Shown here: positions 1 to 9,783 of the stretch, piece after piece
Position numbering within the stretch: position 1 is the stretch's first letter
Layout: each line of letters starts with the position of its first letter
Assembly (NCBI RefSeq): GCF_900094735.1
Contig: NZ_FMBM01000001.1
Span: forward strand, 930,001-994,000
Origin: Saliniramus fredricksonii
GTDB lineage: Bacteria > Pseudomonadota > Alphaproteobacteria > Rhizobiales > Beijerinckiaceae
Direction: 5' to 3'
DNA length: 64,000 nucleotides
The notes under the pieces: generated by a model
What the model was told of the DNA's origin: nothing
The model's database searches: none
What the model saw: only the letters and a program-made list of their open reading frames with translations
Translations under genes and position numbers: made by a program

Positions 1-291
1 TACGGTGTCTACGACGCCAAGCCGGAGGGCTTCACCCCGGGCGGGTTCAGCCTGCACAATTGCATGCTGCCGCACGGACCCGACGAACAGGCCTTCGAAA
101 CCGCCTCCAACGGCGAGTTGAAACCCGTCAAGCTCACCGGCACCATGGCCTTCATGTTCGAGACGCGCTTCCCCCAGCGGATCACGCGCTATGCGGCGGA
201 TCTGCCGGAATTGCAGGAGAATTACATCGATTGCTGGGACGGGCTGAACAAGCATTTCGACCCCGACCGCAAGGATCCGTGGGATCGCTGA
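1..291 (+). CDS. hmgA: Homogentisate 1,2-dioxygenase, C-terminal part
   Basis: The frame is open from base 1 and ends at 291, giving the last 96 residues; the start lies before the window. The stretch around residues 18-27, with [12 protein letters not shown], is the hallmark of homogentisate dioxygenases, and the end with FETRFPQ, a Tyr/Ile/Asp/Cys/Trp segment and a short charged tail is also typical. The enzyme is an iron(II) dioxygenase that opens the ring of homogentisate to maleylacetoacetate in cytosolic phenylalanine/tyrosine breakdown. Its pathway partners are not visible. The C-terminus looks complete and undamaged. Confidence 0.93.
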   Translation, partial: YGVYDAKPEGFTPGGFSLHNCMLPHGPDEQAFETASNGELKPVKLTGTMAFMFETRFPQRITRYAADLPELQENYIDCWDGLNKHFDPDRKDPWDR

Positions 292-320
292 GCGCATGAC
301 AGGCACAAACCCTGCAAAAA

Positions 321-344
321 AGGCCGCCCCGGACAGGGCGGCCT
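321..344 (-). terminator. Rho-independent terminator of mucR
   Basis: A perfect 9-bp GC-rich stem (arms 321-329 and 336-344, 6-base loop) is followed, on the minus strand, by a run of T (the A-tract at 315-321 on the plus strand). It lies about 30 bases after the mucR stop and just past hmgA, so it may also slow convergent hmgA transcripts. Confidence 0.75.
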
Positions 345-374
345 CTTCGATTCAGGCAGTATGCCTTGCGCGAT

Positions 375-836
375 TCACGCAACCTTGCGCGAACGCCGTC
401 CGCGCGGGGCGGTTTCGCCCTCCGGCGCCTTGCGACGCTGGGCGCCGAGACCCATGGCCTTGGCCAGCTCGGAACGGGCCGAGGCGTAATTCGGTGCAAC
501 CATCGGATAATCCGCCGGCAGGCCCCATTTGGCGCGATATTCTTCCGGCGTCATGTCGTATTTCGTGCGCAGATGGCGCTTGAGCGACTTGAACTTCTTG
601 CCGTCTTCAAGACAGATGATGAAGTCCGGCGTGATGGACTTCTTGACCGGCACGGCCGGAACCGGCGCTTCGACCTGCTCTTCCTGGGCGCCTGTGGCGA
701 TTTTCTGCAGCGAGCCGTGCACGGCCTCGATCAGGCCCGGAAGCTCGGCCGTAGGCAAAGAATTGTTGCTGACGTAAGCAGATACGATTTCGACCGCCAG
801 CTCGATATGGGCGTTGTCCTGCGCCGTTTCACTCAT
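375..836 (-). CDS. mucR: MucR/Ros-family transcriptional regulator
   Basis: A 153-residue DNA-binding protein matching the family length. The N-terminal half is helical (oligomerisation region), and residues 71-115 carry the conserved [24 protein letters not shown] core, followed by [13 protein letters not shown]. MucR proteins repress or activate exopolysaccharide, motility and virulence genes in alphaproteobacteria by binding AT-rich DNA. The usual zinc ligands are incomplete here: Cys75 and His88 are kept, the second Cys is Asp78, and the position of the last His is Lys/Tyr (92-93). It may therefore fold without zinc, as described for some Mesorhizobium homologues. It is a single gene with its own terminator. 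Confidence 0.93.
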   Translation of the reverse strand: MSETAQDNAHIELAVEIVSAYVSNNSLPTAELPGLIEAVHGSLQKIATGAQEEQVEAPVPAVPVKKSITPDFIICLEDGKKFKSLKRHLRTKYDMTPEEYRAKWGLPADYPMVAPNYASARSELAKAMGLGAQRRKAPEGETAPRGRRSRKVA

Positions 837-1207
837 CGTTACGAACCTCTTTCAAAGTTAGACCCATGTTCATTTACCGGTTATCAACCGATGGGTGATG
901 TTGCGCTGTCAAACAAGGCTTGAATCAGCGCGAATTGACATGTTGCTCCGACAAGTATGTCAAAAAATATTTTTCATCAAGAGGAGTAAAATAAAAATCT
1001 CTTGAAATTTTCCATCATGGCCATGCTCTGCCGTAGTAAATTGACTGATCCCAAACTCAGACCGTCCGGCTCCAAGCGTCGCGACGCCCTTGTTTGCAAG
1101 GAATTCATTGTCGCATGCGCTGAAGCGCAGATATTTCCCACGCCTTGAAAATTCAAATCGCGCTTTGCGGTATCGCGCGAAGCAGTGTCGTCGTGACGAC
1201 AAGCAAA
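837..1207. other. Intergenic region upstream of mucR
   Basis: About 370 bases between the mucR start and the terminator of the dioxygenase gene. It is AT-richer than its surroundings at 955-1020, which fits a mucR promoter, but I cannot place -35/-10 elements with confidence. A 95-codon minus-strand reading frame here has no ribosome binding site and atypical composition, and I do not call it. Confidence 0.4.
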
Positions 1208-1237
1208 ACGCCCCGGAAGCTTGCCGCTCCGGGGCGT
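1208..1237 (-). terminator. Rho-independent terminator of the VOC dioxygenase gene
   Basis: A perfect 10-bp stem (1208-1217 with 1228-1237) and a 10-base loop. On the minus strand the stem is followed by TTTT. It lies 66 bases after the stop of the gene at 1303-2241. Confidence 0.7.
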
Positions 1238-1302
1238 GGAGAATCATTGCGACAGGCGGGTGCCCGTTGTCGGATAAAATGATGCGCCGAATCAGCCGCT
1301 GG

Positions 1303-2241
1303 TCACAAGGGTTTCAGCCCGGCCTCGATCTGCGTGCGGCGCTCTTCCAGAAAGGGTGGCAGGGCGAGGCGCTCGCCGAGTGTCTCCATCGGCTCGTCGA
1401 CATCGAAACCGGGACCATCGGTCGCGATTTCGATGAGGATGCCGTTCGGCTCGCGGAAATACAGCGAGCGGAAGTAATGGCGGTCGACCGGCCCGCTCGA
1501 GGGCAGCCGAAGCGCGGCGAGGCGCTGGGCCCAGGCCTCGTATTGCGCGCGATCGGGCGTGCGGAAGGCGATATGGTGGACGCCGCCCGCCCCCTGGCGC
1601 GCCGGCGGCAGATCGGGCTCGGCGACGCGTTGCACTTCCGCATCCGGCCCGCCCGCGCCCATCTCGTAGACCTGCACCTTGCGCCCGTTTTCCTCGAATG
1701 CGCGCACCGGGCGCATGTCCAGAACCCGCGTCAGCACGAGATCCGTCGGCGCCGGATCGGGTACGCTCAGGGTGATCGGGCCGAGCCCCCGGATCTGGAA
1801 TTGCGCCGGTACCGGGCTTCTCTCCCAGAGCGCGCCGGCTCCCGCGCCGCCGTCATCGACCAGGCTCAGGCGCTGGCCCTCGGGATCCGCGAAATCGAGG
1901 CTTTCGCGCCCGTCGCGGGTGATGATGCCGCCATGCTGCACATTGTGCTCGTCGAAGCGCCCGAGCCAGTATTCCAGCGCCGCGCGCCCGGTGACGCGCA
2001 AGGCAGTGCGGGTGATGGCCCGGGTCCCGCGCTCCTCGCGCGGCACGGGCCATTCGAAGAAGGTAATGTCGCTGCCGGGGCTGGCGCGCCCGTCACCGTA
2101 GAACAGGTGATAGGCGGAGGTGTCGTCCTGGTTCACGGTCTTCTTGACGAGGCGCATGCCGAGCACCTGCGTGTAGAAGGCGTGGTTGCCCGGCGCATCC
2201 GCCGATATCGCGGTGAGGTGATGGATTCCGGTGAGTTGCAT
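1303..2241 (-). CDS. VOC-family ring-cleaving dioxygenase (MhqO-like)
   Basis: A 312-residue protein built of two vicinal-oxygen-chelate modules. The first starts [13 protein letters not shown] with a metal-ligand His at residue 7. The second carries [12 protein letters not shown] near residue 220 and a late [18 protein letters not shown] with the Glu ligand. This matches the MhqO/hydroquinone-type extradiol dioxygenases and related glyoxalase-fold proteins, which use a divalent metal to cleave or isomerise small aromatic or aldehyde substrates. The substrate cannot be told from sequence. It follows the PhoR-like kinase gene by about 100 bases on the same strand and has its own terminator. 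Confidence 0.85.
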   Translation of the reverse strand: MQLTGIHHLTAISADAPGNHAFYTQVLGMRLVKKTVNQDDTSAYHLFYGDGRASPGSDITFFEWPVPREERGTRAITRTALRVTGRAALEYWLGRFDEHNVQHGGIITRDGRESLDFADPEGQRLSLVDDGGAGAGALWERSPVPAQFQIRGLGPITLSVPDPAPTDLVLTRVLDMRPVRAFEENGRKVQVYEMGAGGPDAEVQRVAEPDLPPARQGAGGVHHIAFRTPDRAQYEAWAQRLAALRLPSSGPVDRHYFRSLYFREPNGILIEIATDGPGFDVDEPMETLGERLALPPFLEERRTQIEAGLKPL

Positions 2242-2345
2242 GACGGTTCACTCCTGCTGTCATCATGCAGGAAAACTTGCGCATTCGCAAAACACAACGC
2301 CAGAGCCGCAAGGTCAACTCGTCAGGAATGCAAGGTCGATCGTGA

Positions 2346-3749
2346 TCAATGCGCTGGTTGCGCAGCGCGCTCCGCCGCCGCATCCGGCAGTGTCACGGTA
2401 AACAAGGCCCCTTCGCCCGGTTCGCTCTCGATGCTCAGCCGCCCGCGATGGCGCGCCACGATATGCTTGACGATGGCGAGGCCCAGTCCGGTACCGCCCT
2501 TCTTGCGACTCGTCGCGATATCGGCCCGGTAGAAGCGCTCGGTGAGACGCGGCAGGTCGTCGCGTGCGATGCCGGGACCGTAATCACGGATATTCAGGGT
2601 CCAGGCCCGCCCCGCCGCTTCCGGGGGCGTGAGGGCGATATCGACGCGCCCGCCGGAGCCGCCGTATTTCACCGCATTCTCGACGAGGTTCTCCACGAGC
2701 CGCAGCAACTCGTCGCGATCACCGCAGACCATGGCGGGGCCATCGGGAAAGCTCTGGTTAAAGACCACACCCTCCTCCTTCGCCAGTGGTGCGAGCGTGT
2801 CGAGGATCTGGCGGATCACCGGCATCAGGTCGATCGCCTCCGTCGGTGCCAGATGGGCGCGCAGTTCGATGCGCGAGAGAGACAGCAATTCGTCGATCAG
2901 CCGCGTCATGCGCAGGGCCTGTTCGCGCATGATGGCGAGAAAGCGCGCGCGCCCCTGCGGATCATCACGGGCCGGGCCTTCAAGCGTCTCGATGAAGCCG
3001 AGCACGGAGGAGAGCGGGGTACGCAATTCATGGCTGACATTGGCAATGAAATCGACGCGCATGCGCTCGATCCGGTGTGCATTGGTGAGATCGCGAAAAT
3101 ACAGCATCACCGCTTCCTCGTCCTGCTCCGATCCGGAGGCGATGTCGAGCGGGCCGAGCAGCAATTCGAAGGCCCGCTCGGTGGGCAGGCGCTGGGTATA
3201 GCTCACCCGGGTCGGCGCGCGGGTGCGCAGGACCTGCTCGATCCCGCCCAGCACTTCCGGCGCGCGCAGGGCATAGGCGATCGGCGCACGACGGCGCATG
3301 GCGGGAAAGAGATTCTGTGCTGCGGAATTGGCTTCGCGCACGCGCGCCGCGCGATCGACGAGAATCACCGGATCGGGAATATTGGCCAGCAGAGCCTCTG
3401 CGACGGCAATCCGCTGATCGGCGGAAACGCGCAGGCGTTTGCGGGTCTTGCGTGCGCGGGTCACGGCAATGGCGAGGGCCAGTGCCGTTGCAGCAGCAGC
3501 CACGGTGAGAAGAATCCAGCTGAACCCGTAGAACAATGTCGCAGTCGCGACCAGCGCCGCGCTCGCCACCGCCGCACCGATCGCCGCGCCGCGCCAGGCC
3601 GCGCGTTCCAGCGCGCGTGTATCGAATCCGCCGGAATCCGCGCCGGTCGCGGGCCCGTCAGCGCCATTGCTCCGCCCGACCGTGCCGGAAGGCAGGAAGG
3701 GTGGCGGCGTATACTGGTTCATCGGCTCACCCGGTTCCCGTTCGTGCAT
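2346..3749 (-). CDS. phoR: PhoR-like sensor histidine kinase
   Basis: A 467-residue membrane kinase. Two adjacent hydrophobic segments (about residues 55-95) are followed by a PAS domain (about 110-210), a HisKA domain with the phospho-acceptor in FIANVSHELRTPLS, and an HATPase domain with the N box LVENLVENAVKYG, the G1 box DYGPGIA and the G2 box KGGTGLGLAIVKH. There is no periplasmic sensing loop, which fits PhoR, the phosphate-limitation kinase that phosphorylates PhoB. However, no phoB or pst genes are next to it, so the substrate is inferred. An alternative start is the Met at 3722 (MNQYTPPP). Confidence 0.85.
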   Translation of the reverse strand: MHEREPGEPMNQYTPPPFLPSGTVGRSNGADGPATGADSGGFDTRALERAAWRGAAIGAAVASAALVATATLFYGFSWILLTVAAAATALALAIAVTRARKTRKRLRVSADQRIAVAEALLANIPDPVILVDRAARVREANSAAQNLFPAMRRRAPIAYALRAPEVLGGIEQVLRTRAPTRVSYTQRLPTERAFELLLGPLDIASGSEQDEEAVMLYFRDLTNAHRIERMRVDFIANVSHELRTPLSSVLGFIETLEGPARDDPQGRARFLAIMREQALRMTRLIDELLSLSRIELRAHLAPTEAIDLMPVIRQILDTLAPLAKEEGVVFNQSFPDGPAMVCGDRDELLRLVENLVENAVKYGGSGGRVDIALTPPEAAGRAWTLNIRDYGPGIARDDLPRLTERFYRADIATSRKKGGTGLGLAIVKHIVARHRGRLSIESEPGEGALFTVTLPDAAAERAAQPAH

Positions 3750-3954
3750 GCCGGTTCCCCGCCTCGTCGCTATCCGGATTCACCTGCGCGTATCACCGCA
3801 CAGGCAAGCCGAAGAGGCAAACGTGATTCGGGGGGCGAGTATGCAACGATGAAACCACGGCGATACGACAGTATTGCGACAATCGCCGGCAATCCGCGGG
3901 AAATCGTCATGATTGTCATCATGGCGTCATCCCGCGCGCCTGGTGCAGGCCGGG

Positions 3955-4500
3955 TCAGTGTCCTTCATAGGATATCAGCGTGCGCACCTCGACATCCATC
4001 GCCCGCAGCCGCTCAGCGCCACCGAGTTCCGGTAGGTCGATGATGAAGCAGGCCGCGACGATCTCCGCACCGAGCCCGCGCAGGAGCTTCACAGCCGCTT
4101 CCGCCGTACCGCCCGTGGCGACGAGATCATCGACGAGGACCACCTTCTCGCCGGCGACGAGCGCATCGGCATGCATCTCGATCTCGTCGGTGCCGTATTC
4201 GAGCGCATAGGCGACGCTCACCGTGCGATGGGGAAGCTTGCCTTTCTTGCGGATCGGCACGAAGCCGGCGGAGAGCTGATGCGCCACCGCGCCGCCCAGG
4301 ATGAAGCCGCGCGCCTCGATCCCGGCGATCTTGTCGACCTTGCCGCCGACATAGGGGTGCACCAGCGCATCCACCGCCCGGCGAAAGGCGCCGGCATCGC
4401 CGAGAAGGGTGGTGATGTCGCGAAACATGATTCCCGGCTTGGGATAATCGGGAATGGTACGCACGGCATTCTTGAGGGCGGCTTCGAAGCTCGGATCCAT
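3955..4500 (-). CDS. apt: Adenine phosphoribosyltransferase
   Basis: A cytosolic salvage enzyme converting adenine and PRPP to AMP and pyrophosphate. The 181 residues carry the family signatures FPKPGI-like [12 protein letters not shown], the substrate loop [10 protein letters not shown], and the PRPP-binding [15 protein letters not shown] chose the ATG at 4500 (MDPSFEAAL) because GAGGAA sits 7 bases upstream; an in-frame start at 4536 is also open but lacks such a site. It lies 51 bases after mtnP. The pair makes sense, since methylthioadenosine phosphorylase releases adenine and Apt recovers it. Confidence 0.96.
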   Translation of the reverse strand: MDPSFEAALKNAVRTIPDYPKPGIMFRDITTLLGDAGAFRRAVDALVHPYVGGKVDKIAGIEARGFILGGAVAHQLSAGFVPIRKKGKLPHRTVSVAYALEYGTDEIEMHADALVAGEKVVLVDDLVATGGTAEAAVKLLRGLGAEIVAACFIIDLPELGGAERLRAMDVEVRTLISYEGH

Positions 4501-4551
4501 TTCGCTTCCTCTTTCGCGGGTGGTCTGTTTCAGCAATGGCGACGTGCCGGT

Positions 4552-5427
<876 letters not shown>

Positions 5428-5615
5428 CACCGCTCTCCCTCGCTGCGTGGAATGCCTTCATTTGCCTGCAAATGCCCGGCTTCGCAAGGCCGGGACCGCG
5501 CAAGCCCGCATCAGCTGTGAGTACAGTTTCCAATTGCACTGGACGCCAGCCCGGGCTTGCGCGAGAATCGCAGGTCAAGCATGCGCATCCCGGGAGGATG
5601 TCACAGGAGGACGCC

Positions 5616-6383
5616 ATGGCCGCACAGATCCATCTCTTCCGTTGTCTGGAAGACAATATCGGCGCGCTGATCCGCGATCCCGCCAGCGGAGCCTGCGCCA
5701 CGATCGACGCGTCCGACGAGCCCGCCATTGCGCGAGCGCTCGCGGAAACCGGCTGGGAACTCACCGATTGTCTCGTCACCCATAGCCATTGGGACCATGT
5801 GCAGGGGCTCGAAGCGCTCAAGGCGCGCACCGGCTGCCGCATCGTCGCCCCCGCTTCCGCCGGCGAGATCGCGGAAATGGCCGATACCATCGTGCGCGAG
5901 GGTGACAGTGTCTGCGTCGGCGAAATGGCCGCGATCATCTGGGAGACGCCGGGCCATTGCGCCGATCACATCGTCTATCATTTTACCACCGACCACCTCC
6001 TGATTGCCGGCGATGTGCTCTTCGTGATGGGGTGCGGGCGCGTCTTCGGCGGTGATTTCGACGCGCTGCACCGGGCGCTGGAGCGGATACGGGCCCTGCC
6101 CGACGAGACGGTGGCGATCGTGGGCCACGACTACACCCTCGCCAATGCCCGTTTCGCGCTCAAGGTCGAGCCGCACAACGCCGCGCTGGTCGAGCGGGCC
6201 CGCGAGGCGCAGGAGCGGGCGCAGGCCAGGGATCTGTTCGGCATCACCACGATCGGCGAGGAGAAGGCGACCAATCCGTTCCTGCGTGTCCACGAGCCCG
6301 CCGTCGCGGAAGCGGTCGGGCTTGCCGGCGGTGCGCCCGACGCTGTATTCCGGGCTCTGCGTGAATGGAAGAACAGGGGTTGA
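5616..6383 (+). CDS. gloB: Hydroxyacylglutathione hydrolase (glyoxalase II)
   Basis: Hydrolyses S-lactoylglutathione to lactate and glutathione in methylglyoxal detoxification. This is a metallo-beta-lactamase fold of 255 residues with the two-metal motif THSHWDH (about residues 54-60), later His ligands in TPGHCADH and VGHDYT, the Asp in IAGDVLFVMGCGR, and the C-terminal glutathione-binding domain ending NPFLRV. The ATG at 5616 is preceded by a perfect AGGAGG 5 bases upstream; longer in-frame starts upstream are not supported. It opens a three-gene set with overlapping ends (cupin, acetyltransferase). Confidence 0.95.
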   Translation: MAAQIHLFRCLEDNIGALIRDPASGACATIDASDEPAIARALAETGWELTDCLVTHSHWDHVQGLEALKARTGCRIVAPASAGEIAEMADTIVREGDSVCVGEMAAIIWETPGHCADHIVYHFTTDHLLIAGDVLFVMGCGRVFGGDFDALHRALERIRALPDETVAIVGHDYTLANARFALKVEPHNAALVERAREAQERAQARDLFGITTIGEEKATNPFLRVHEPAVAEAVGLAGGAPDAVFRALREWKNRG

Positions 6384-6388
6384 CGGAT

Positions 6389-6847
6389 ATGGCGCATGGC
6401 ATTGGCGGTCTCACCGCGCAAGACGTGATCAGGCGGCTTGATCTGAAGCCGCATCCGGAAGGCGGCTATTTCCGGGAGACCTTTCGCGATCCGCTCACCG
6501 ATGCGAACGGGCGTCCGGTCTCGACCGCGATCTATTATCTGCTCGGCCTCGGCGAAGTCTCCGAATGGCATCGCGTCGATGCCACCGAGATCTGGCATTA
6601 TCATGCCGGCGCGCCGATGGTGATCACGCTCTCGCCGAATGGCCATGACGCGCAGGCGCGCCATCTCGGGCCCGATCTGATGAACGGGCAGGAGCCCCAG
6701 ATCATCGTGCCGGCCAATCACTGGCAGACGGCGACGTCACTGGGTGCCTGGACGCTGGTGGGATGCACCGTTGCCCCGGGCTTCGATTTCGCCGGTTTCG
6801 AGATGGCCCCGCCCGGCTGGCGCCCGATGCCGCGCGAGGGGGGGTGA
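6389..6847 (+). CDS. Cupin-fold protein of the DUF985 family
   Basis: A small protein of 152 residues with a single beta-barrel cupin. The segment KPHPEGGYFRETFRD near the N-terminus, then IYYLLGLGEVSEWHRVDATEIWHYHAG and the late VAPGFDFAGFEM, define the DUF985 (YML079-like) family. Biochemical function is not established; a small-molecule or sugar-binding role is suspected from structure. The frame also allows an ATG at 6365 overlapping gloB by 19 bases. I prefer 6389, which keeps the GG-rich stretch upstream. The stop overlaps the next gene as GTGA, suggesting coupled translation. Confidence 0.85.
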   Translation: MAHGIGGLTAQDVIRRLDLKPHPEGGYFRETFRDPLTDANGRPVSTAIYYLLGLGEVSEWHRVDATEIWHYHAGAPMVITLSPNGHDAQARHLGPDLMNGQEPQIIVPANHWQTATSLGAWTLVGCTVAPGFDFAGFEMAPPGWRPMPREGG

Positions 6848-7596
6848 CGGCTCGCCCGCCCGGCCCGGCGGGCATCGAGGAGCGTGCGCTCAATGCCTGG
6901 CCGGCCTTGCAGAGCCTCGTCATGGACGGCTGGCTGGTGCGCTTTGCCGACGGCTATACCAAACGCGCGAATTCGGTCTGTGCCCTGCCCGCAGGCGCGG
7001 CGCCTCTCGGAGCGGCAGGGGCGGCGATCGAGGATCTCTATCGCCGCCACGGCCAGACCCCGATCTTTCGCCTCACGCCTTTCGCGACGCCCGGTGACGC
7101 AGCCTGGCTCGACGCGCGCGGTTATGAGCGGATCGAGCCGACCAGCGTCATGCTCTGCCGCGATCCCGCCGCGCATGCGCGTCCGGAGCCCGGCCTGCGC
7201 ATCGCAGCCACCCCCGACGAAGCCTGGCTCGCCGGCTTCATCGCCGGCAACCGCCATGGCAGCAGCATCCGCCCCACCCTCACCGCCATGCTCGCCGCGA
7301 TCCGGAGCGAGGCCTTCTACGCCACGCTGGTGCAGGACGGCGCGCCCTGCGGCTACGGGCTCGCGGTGATCGAACGCGGCTGTGTCGGGCTGTTCGATAT
7401 CCTCATCGAAGCGCGCCTGCGCGGGCGCGGTTTGGGGCGCAGGCTCGTCGCCGGCATGCTGGACGAGGCGCTGCGCCGGGGTGCGGGCGCTTCCTATCTG
7501 CAGGTTCTGGAGACGAATGCCGCTGCCATTGCGCTCTATCGCCGGCTGGGCTTTGCCGATTCCTATGGCTACGCCTATCGCATCCCGGCGGCGTGA
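6844..7596 (+). CDS. GNAT-family N-acetyltransferase
   Basis: A 250-residue protein whose GTG start (6844) shares bases with the cupin stop (GTGA) and is preceded by a long G run. The N-terminal third is a degenerate acetyltransferase-like domain. The C-terminal domain has the acetyl-CoA loop LRGRGLGRRLVAGML (about residues 190-204) followed by ASYLQVLETNAAAIALYRRLGF, the classic motif-B region. The substrate is unknown. Cotranscription with gloB and the cupin gene is likely from the overlaps. Confidence 0.85.
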   Translation: MTARPPGPAGIEERALNAWPALQSLVMDGWLVRFADGYTKRANSVCALPAGAAPLGAAGAAIEDLYRRHGQTPIFRLTPFATPGDAAWLDARGYERIEPTSVMLCRDPAAHARPEPGLRIAATPDEAWLAGFIAGNRHGSSIRPTLTAMLAAIRSEAFYATLVQDGAPCGYGLAVIERGCVGLFDILIEARLRGRGLGRRLVAGMLDEALRRGAGASYLQVLETNAAAIALYRRLGFADSYGYAYRIPAA

Positions 7597-7647
7597 ACAG
7601 GGGTCGCCCCGGACCGGCAGTGCTCGCCGTTCCGACGGATTGATGCG

Positions 7648-8511
7648 CTATACCGCGATATTGTCGATCAGCCGCGTCGCACCGAGTTTTGCCGCTGCGA
7701 GCAGGCGGCGCGGGCGGGCCGGGTCGGGCTCTCCGAGCGATTCGGCATCACGCAGGGCGAGGTAATCGACGGCGAAACCCGCCTGTACGAGGGCTGCCTC
7801 TTCGCGGGTGAGGACGGTGGCGGGATCGTCGCCTGCCACGATCGCCTTTGCGCAGCGTTGCATGGCCGCATACAGCTGCGGCGCGCGCGCGCGCTCGTCG
7901 GCGGCGAGATAGCGGTTGCGCGAGGACAGGGCGAGGCCGTCGGCCTCGCGCACCGTCTCGCCGCCGAGGATCGTGACGGGCATGAAGAGATCCGCGACCA
8001 TGCGCATGATCACCTTCAATTGCTGGTAATCCTTCTCGCCGAACAGCGCGATATCGGGGCCGCATTGCAGCAGCAGCTTGGCGACGACGGTGGCGACCCC
8101 GCGAAAATGACCGGGCCTGAACGCATCCTCGAGACCGGCTGTGGCGGGGCCTTCCAGCGAGATCATGGAGGACGAACCCGGCGGATACATTGCCTGCGCC
8201 TGTGGCGCAAAAACCAGGTCCGCGCACGGCGCCAGCGCCGCGCAATCGGCTTCGAAGGTGCGCGGATAGCGCGCGAGATCCTCGCCGGGGCCGAACTGGG
8301 TGGGGTTGACGAAGATCGAGACGACGACCCGGTCGGCCTTGGCCCGTCCCTGCCGCACCAGCGAGAGATGGCCCTCATGCAGCGCCCCCATGGTCGGGAC
8401 CAGCGCAACGCGCTCCCCCGCCGCGCGCCATTGCCCGACCCTGGCGCGCAGGGCGGCCACGTCTTCCGCGATCGGCGGCGCCGGGCGGGTCGTGGCGGTT
8501 TGATCGGACAT
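7648..8511 (-). CDS. panC: Pantothenate synthetase (pantoate-beta-alanine ligase)
   Basis: ATP-dependent joining of pantoate and beta-alanine, the last step of pantothenate (CoA precursor) synthesis. The 287 residues show the nucleotidylyltransferase signature PTMGALHEGHLSL, then VSIFVNPTQFGP.EDL..YPR, FGEKDYQQL and the KMSKS-like region LALSSRNRYL. The ATG at 8511 follows GAGGAAGGAAAAG; longer in-frame starts exist upstream (8574) without support. panB is not adjacent. Confidence 0.96.
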   Translation of the reverse strand: MSDQTATTRPAPPIAEDVAALRARVGQWRAAGERVALVPTMGALHEGHLSLVRQGRAKADRVVVSIFVNPTQFGPGEDLARYPRTFEADCAALAPCADLVFAPQAQAMYPPGSSSMISLEGPATAGLEDAFRPGHFRGVATVVAKLLLQCGPDIALFGEKDYQQLKVIMRMVADLFMPVTILGGETVREADGLALSSRNRYLAADERARAPQLYAAMQRCAKAIVAGDDPATVLTREEAALVQAGFAVDYLALRDAESLGEPDPARPRRLLAAAKLGATRLIDNIAV

Positions 8512-8705
8512 CTTTTCCTTCCTCTGACGCCCCGCCAGCCGGGGATCTGCGTGCCGAAGCATCGGCATGCCCATGCCTTATCAGAGCCACCCCCTTGCGC
8601 AAATCCCCGATGGCGAACCCGGCATTCACCGCCTGCGCAACTTCGGCGCGAATCCCCATGATCAAGCTGGCCCGCAGCCCGGCTTCATGCTAAACGATCC
8701 GCAAC

Positions 8706-8782
8706 GGCCCCGTAGCTCAGCAGGATAGAGCATCAGATTCCTAATCTGAGGGTCACAGGTTCGAATCCTGTCGGGGTCGCCA
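8706..8782 (+). tRNA. tRNA-Arg (anticodon CCU)
   Basis: A complete cloverleaf. The 7-bp acceptor stem pairs 8706-8712 with 8772-8778 (one G-T pair). The anticodon stem TCAGA/TCTGA encloses the loop TTCCTAA with anticodon CCT. The T arm ACAGG/CCTGT has loop TTCGAAT. The discriminator is G, and CCA is encoded at 8780-8782. It reads AGG codons. I saw no attachment-site duplication or integrase beside it. Confidence 0.95.
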
Positions 8783-8833
8783 TATCATGAATGCACGATC
8801 CGAAAGCCGCCTCGTTCGATCGGCCCGCCAACG

Positions 8834-9724
8834 CTATCGCCTATCCAGTCGCTGGCTGATCAGGCTGCATCGGCTGAAATATTCGGCGACCGTGCGGATA
8901 CGCGCGGTGTGGCGCAGGTCCGGGTGGGTCAGCATCCAGAGTTCGACATCGAGGGCGGCGATAATGGGGCCGATGCGGGTCAGGGCCGGATCCGCTTCGG
9001 CCAGATAGGTCGGGAGAACGGCGATCCCGGCGCCGGCGCGTACGGCGGCGTGTTGACCGAGGATGCTGTCGGACCAGATCCGGCACTGTTTGTCGTAGCC
9101 CTGAGCGGCCATCCAGCCATGCAGCGCGGGATAGGCCATCGAACGGCTCGGCCCGATCCAGGGCGCTTCATGCAAGGCCTCGCGCCCCCCGGTACCCGCC
9201 GCCATCGCCGACGGCGCGTAGATCGCCTGCCGGATCAGGCCGAGCTTGCGACCGACGAGATGGGGGTCTGGCGTCGAAGTCGGGCGGATCGCGATATCGG
9301 CTTCGCGAAAGGCGAGATCGGAGATCTCGTTCGAGACGTTGATTTCGAGGGTGATATTCGGCTCGCTCTCGCGCAGGCCGGCCAGTGCGGGCGCGAGCAG
9401 GCCGAAGAGCAGACCGTCCGTCGTGGTGATACGGACATGGCCGGAGGGACGCAGATCGCGCCCGGCAAGGCGTCGCTCCGTATCATGGGTGAGTTCGGTA
9501 ATTTTGCGCGCCGTGGCGATGATCTCCTCGCCGGCGGCGGTCGGACGGTAGCCGGTCCGCAAACGTTCGAACAGGCGCACGCCGATCTTCTTCTCGACCG
9601 CGTTGATGCGCCGAAACAATGTCGGATGGCTCGTCACCAGCCGTTTGGCCGCGCCGGTCAGAGAACCGGCCTCGGCGATGGCGAGAACGATCCGGTAGTC
9701 GCCCCAATCGAGCATGTCGTTCAT
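8834..9724 (-). CDS. LysR-family transcriptional regulator
   Basis: An N-terminal winged helix-turn-helix (about residues 4-63: IVLAIAEAGSLTGAAKRLVTSHPTLFRRI, ending GVRLFERLRTGYRPTAAGE) is followed by a periplasmic-binding-like effector domain with GHVRITTTDGLL and ADIAIRPT. It most resembles regulators of the small-substrate-binding-domain group. It is divergent from the quinone-reductase gene at 9784, the usual arrangement for LysR control of a neighbour; the effector is unknown. Start choice is uncertain: ATG codons at 9760, 9751 and 9724 are all in frame, and I use 9724 because the conserved domain begins there. Confidence 0.9.
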   Translation of the reverse strand: MNDMLDWGDYRIVLAIAEAGSLTGAAKRLVTSHPTLFRRINAVEKKIGVRLFERLRTGYRPTAAGEEIIATARKITELTHDTERRLAGRDLRPSGHVRITTTDGLLFGLLAPALAGLRESEPNITLEINVSNEISDLAFREADIAIRPTSTPDPHLVGRKLGLIRQAIYAPSAMAAGTGGREALHEAPWIGPSRSMAYPALHGWMAAQGYDKQCRIWSDSILGQHAAVRAGAGIAVLPTYLAEADPALTRIGPIIAALDVELWMLTHPDLRHTARIRTVAEYFSRCSLISQRLDRR

Positions 9725-9764
9725 ATTTGAAAGGCCAGCTTTCTCATTCATCGTTTTCATACAA

Positions 9765-9774
9765 TTCACTTGAA
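9765..9774. promoter_or_regulatory. Possible LysR operator in the divergent promoter
   Basis: The palindrome TTCACTTGAA sits in the short gap between the divergent LysR and quinone-reductase genes, 10 bases before the ATG at 9784. LysR regulators bind interrupted palindromes of this size, but this is one short match and is offered as a candidate only. Confidence 0.25.
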
Positions 9775-9783
9775 CGATAAGAG

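Noticed and set aside
1090-2532. A 480-codon plus-strand open frame
   Set aside because: It lies antisense to the VOC dioxygenase gene and part of the PhoR-like gene. Long antisense frames are expected in GC-rich DNA, and its translation has no recognisable domain.
3900-3925. Possible Pho box upstream of the PhoR-like gene (two GTCAT units)
   Set aside because: The two GTCAT units are 9 bases apart, not the 11-base period of a Pho box, and flanking positions do not fit.
8706-8830. tRNA-Arg as an integration site for a genomic island
   Set aside because: No integrase gene, and no repeat of the tRNA 3' end was noticed downstream in the window.
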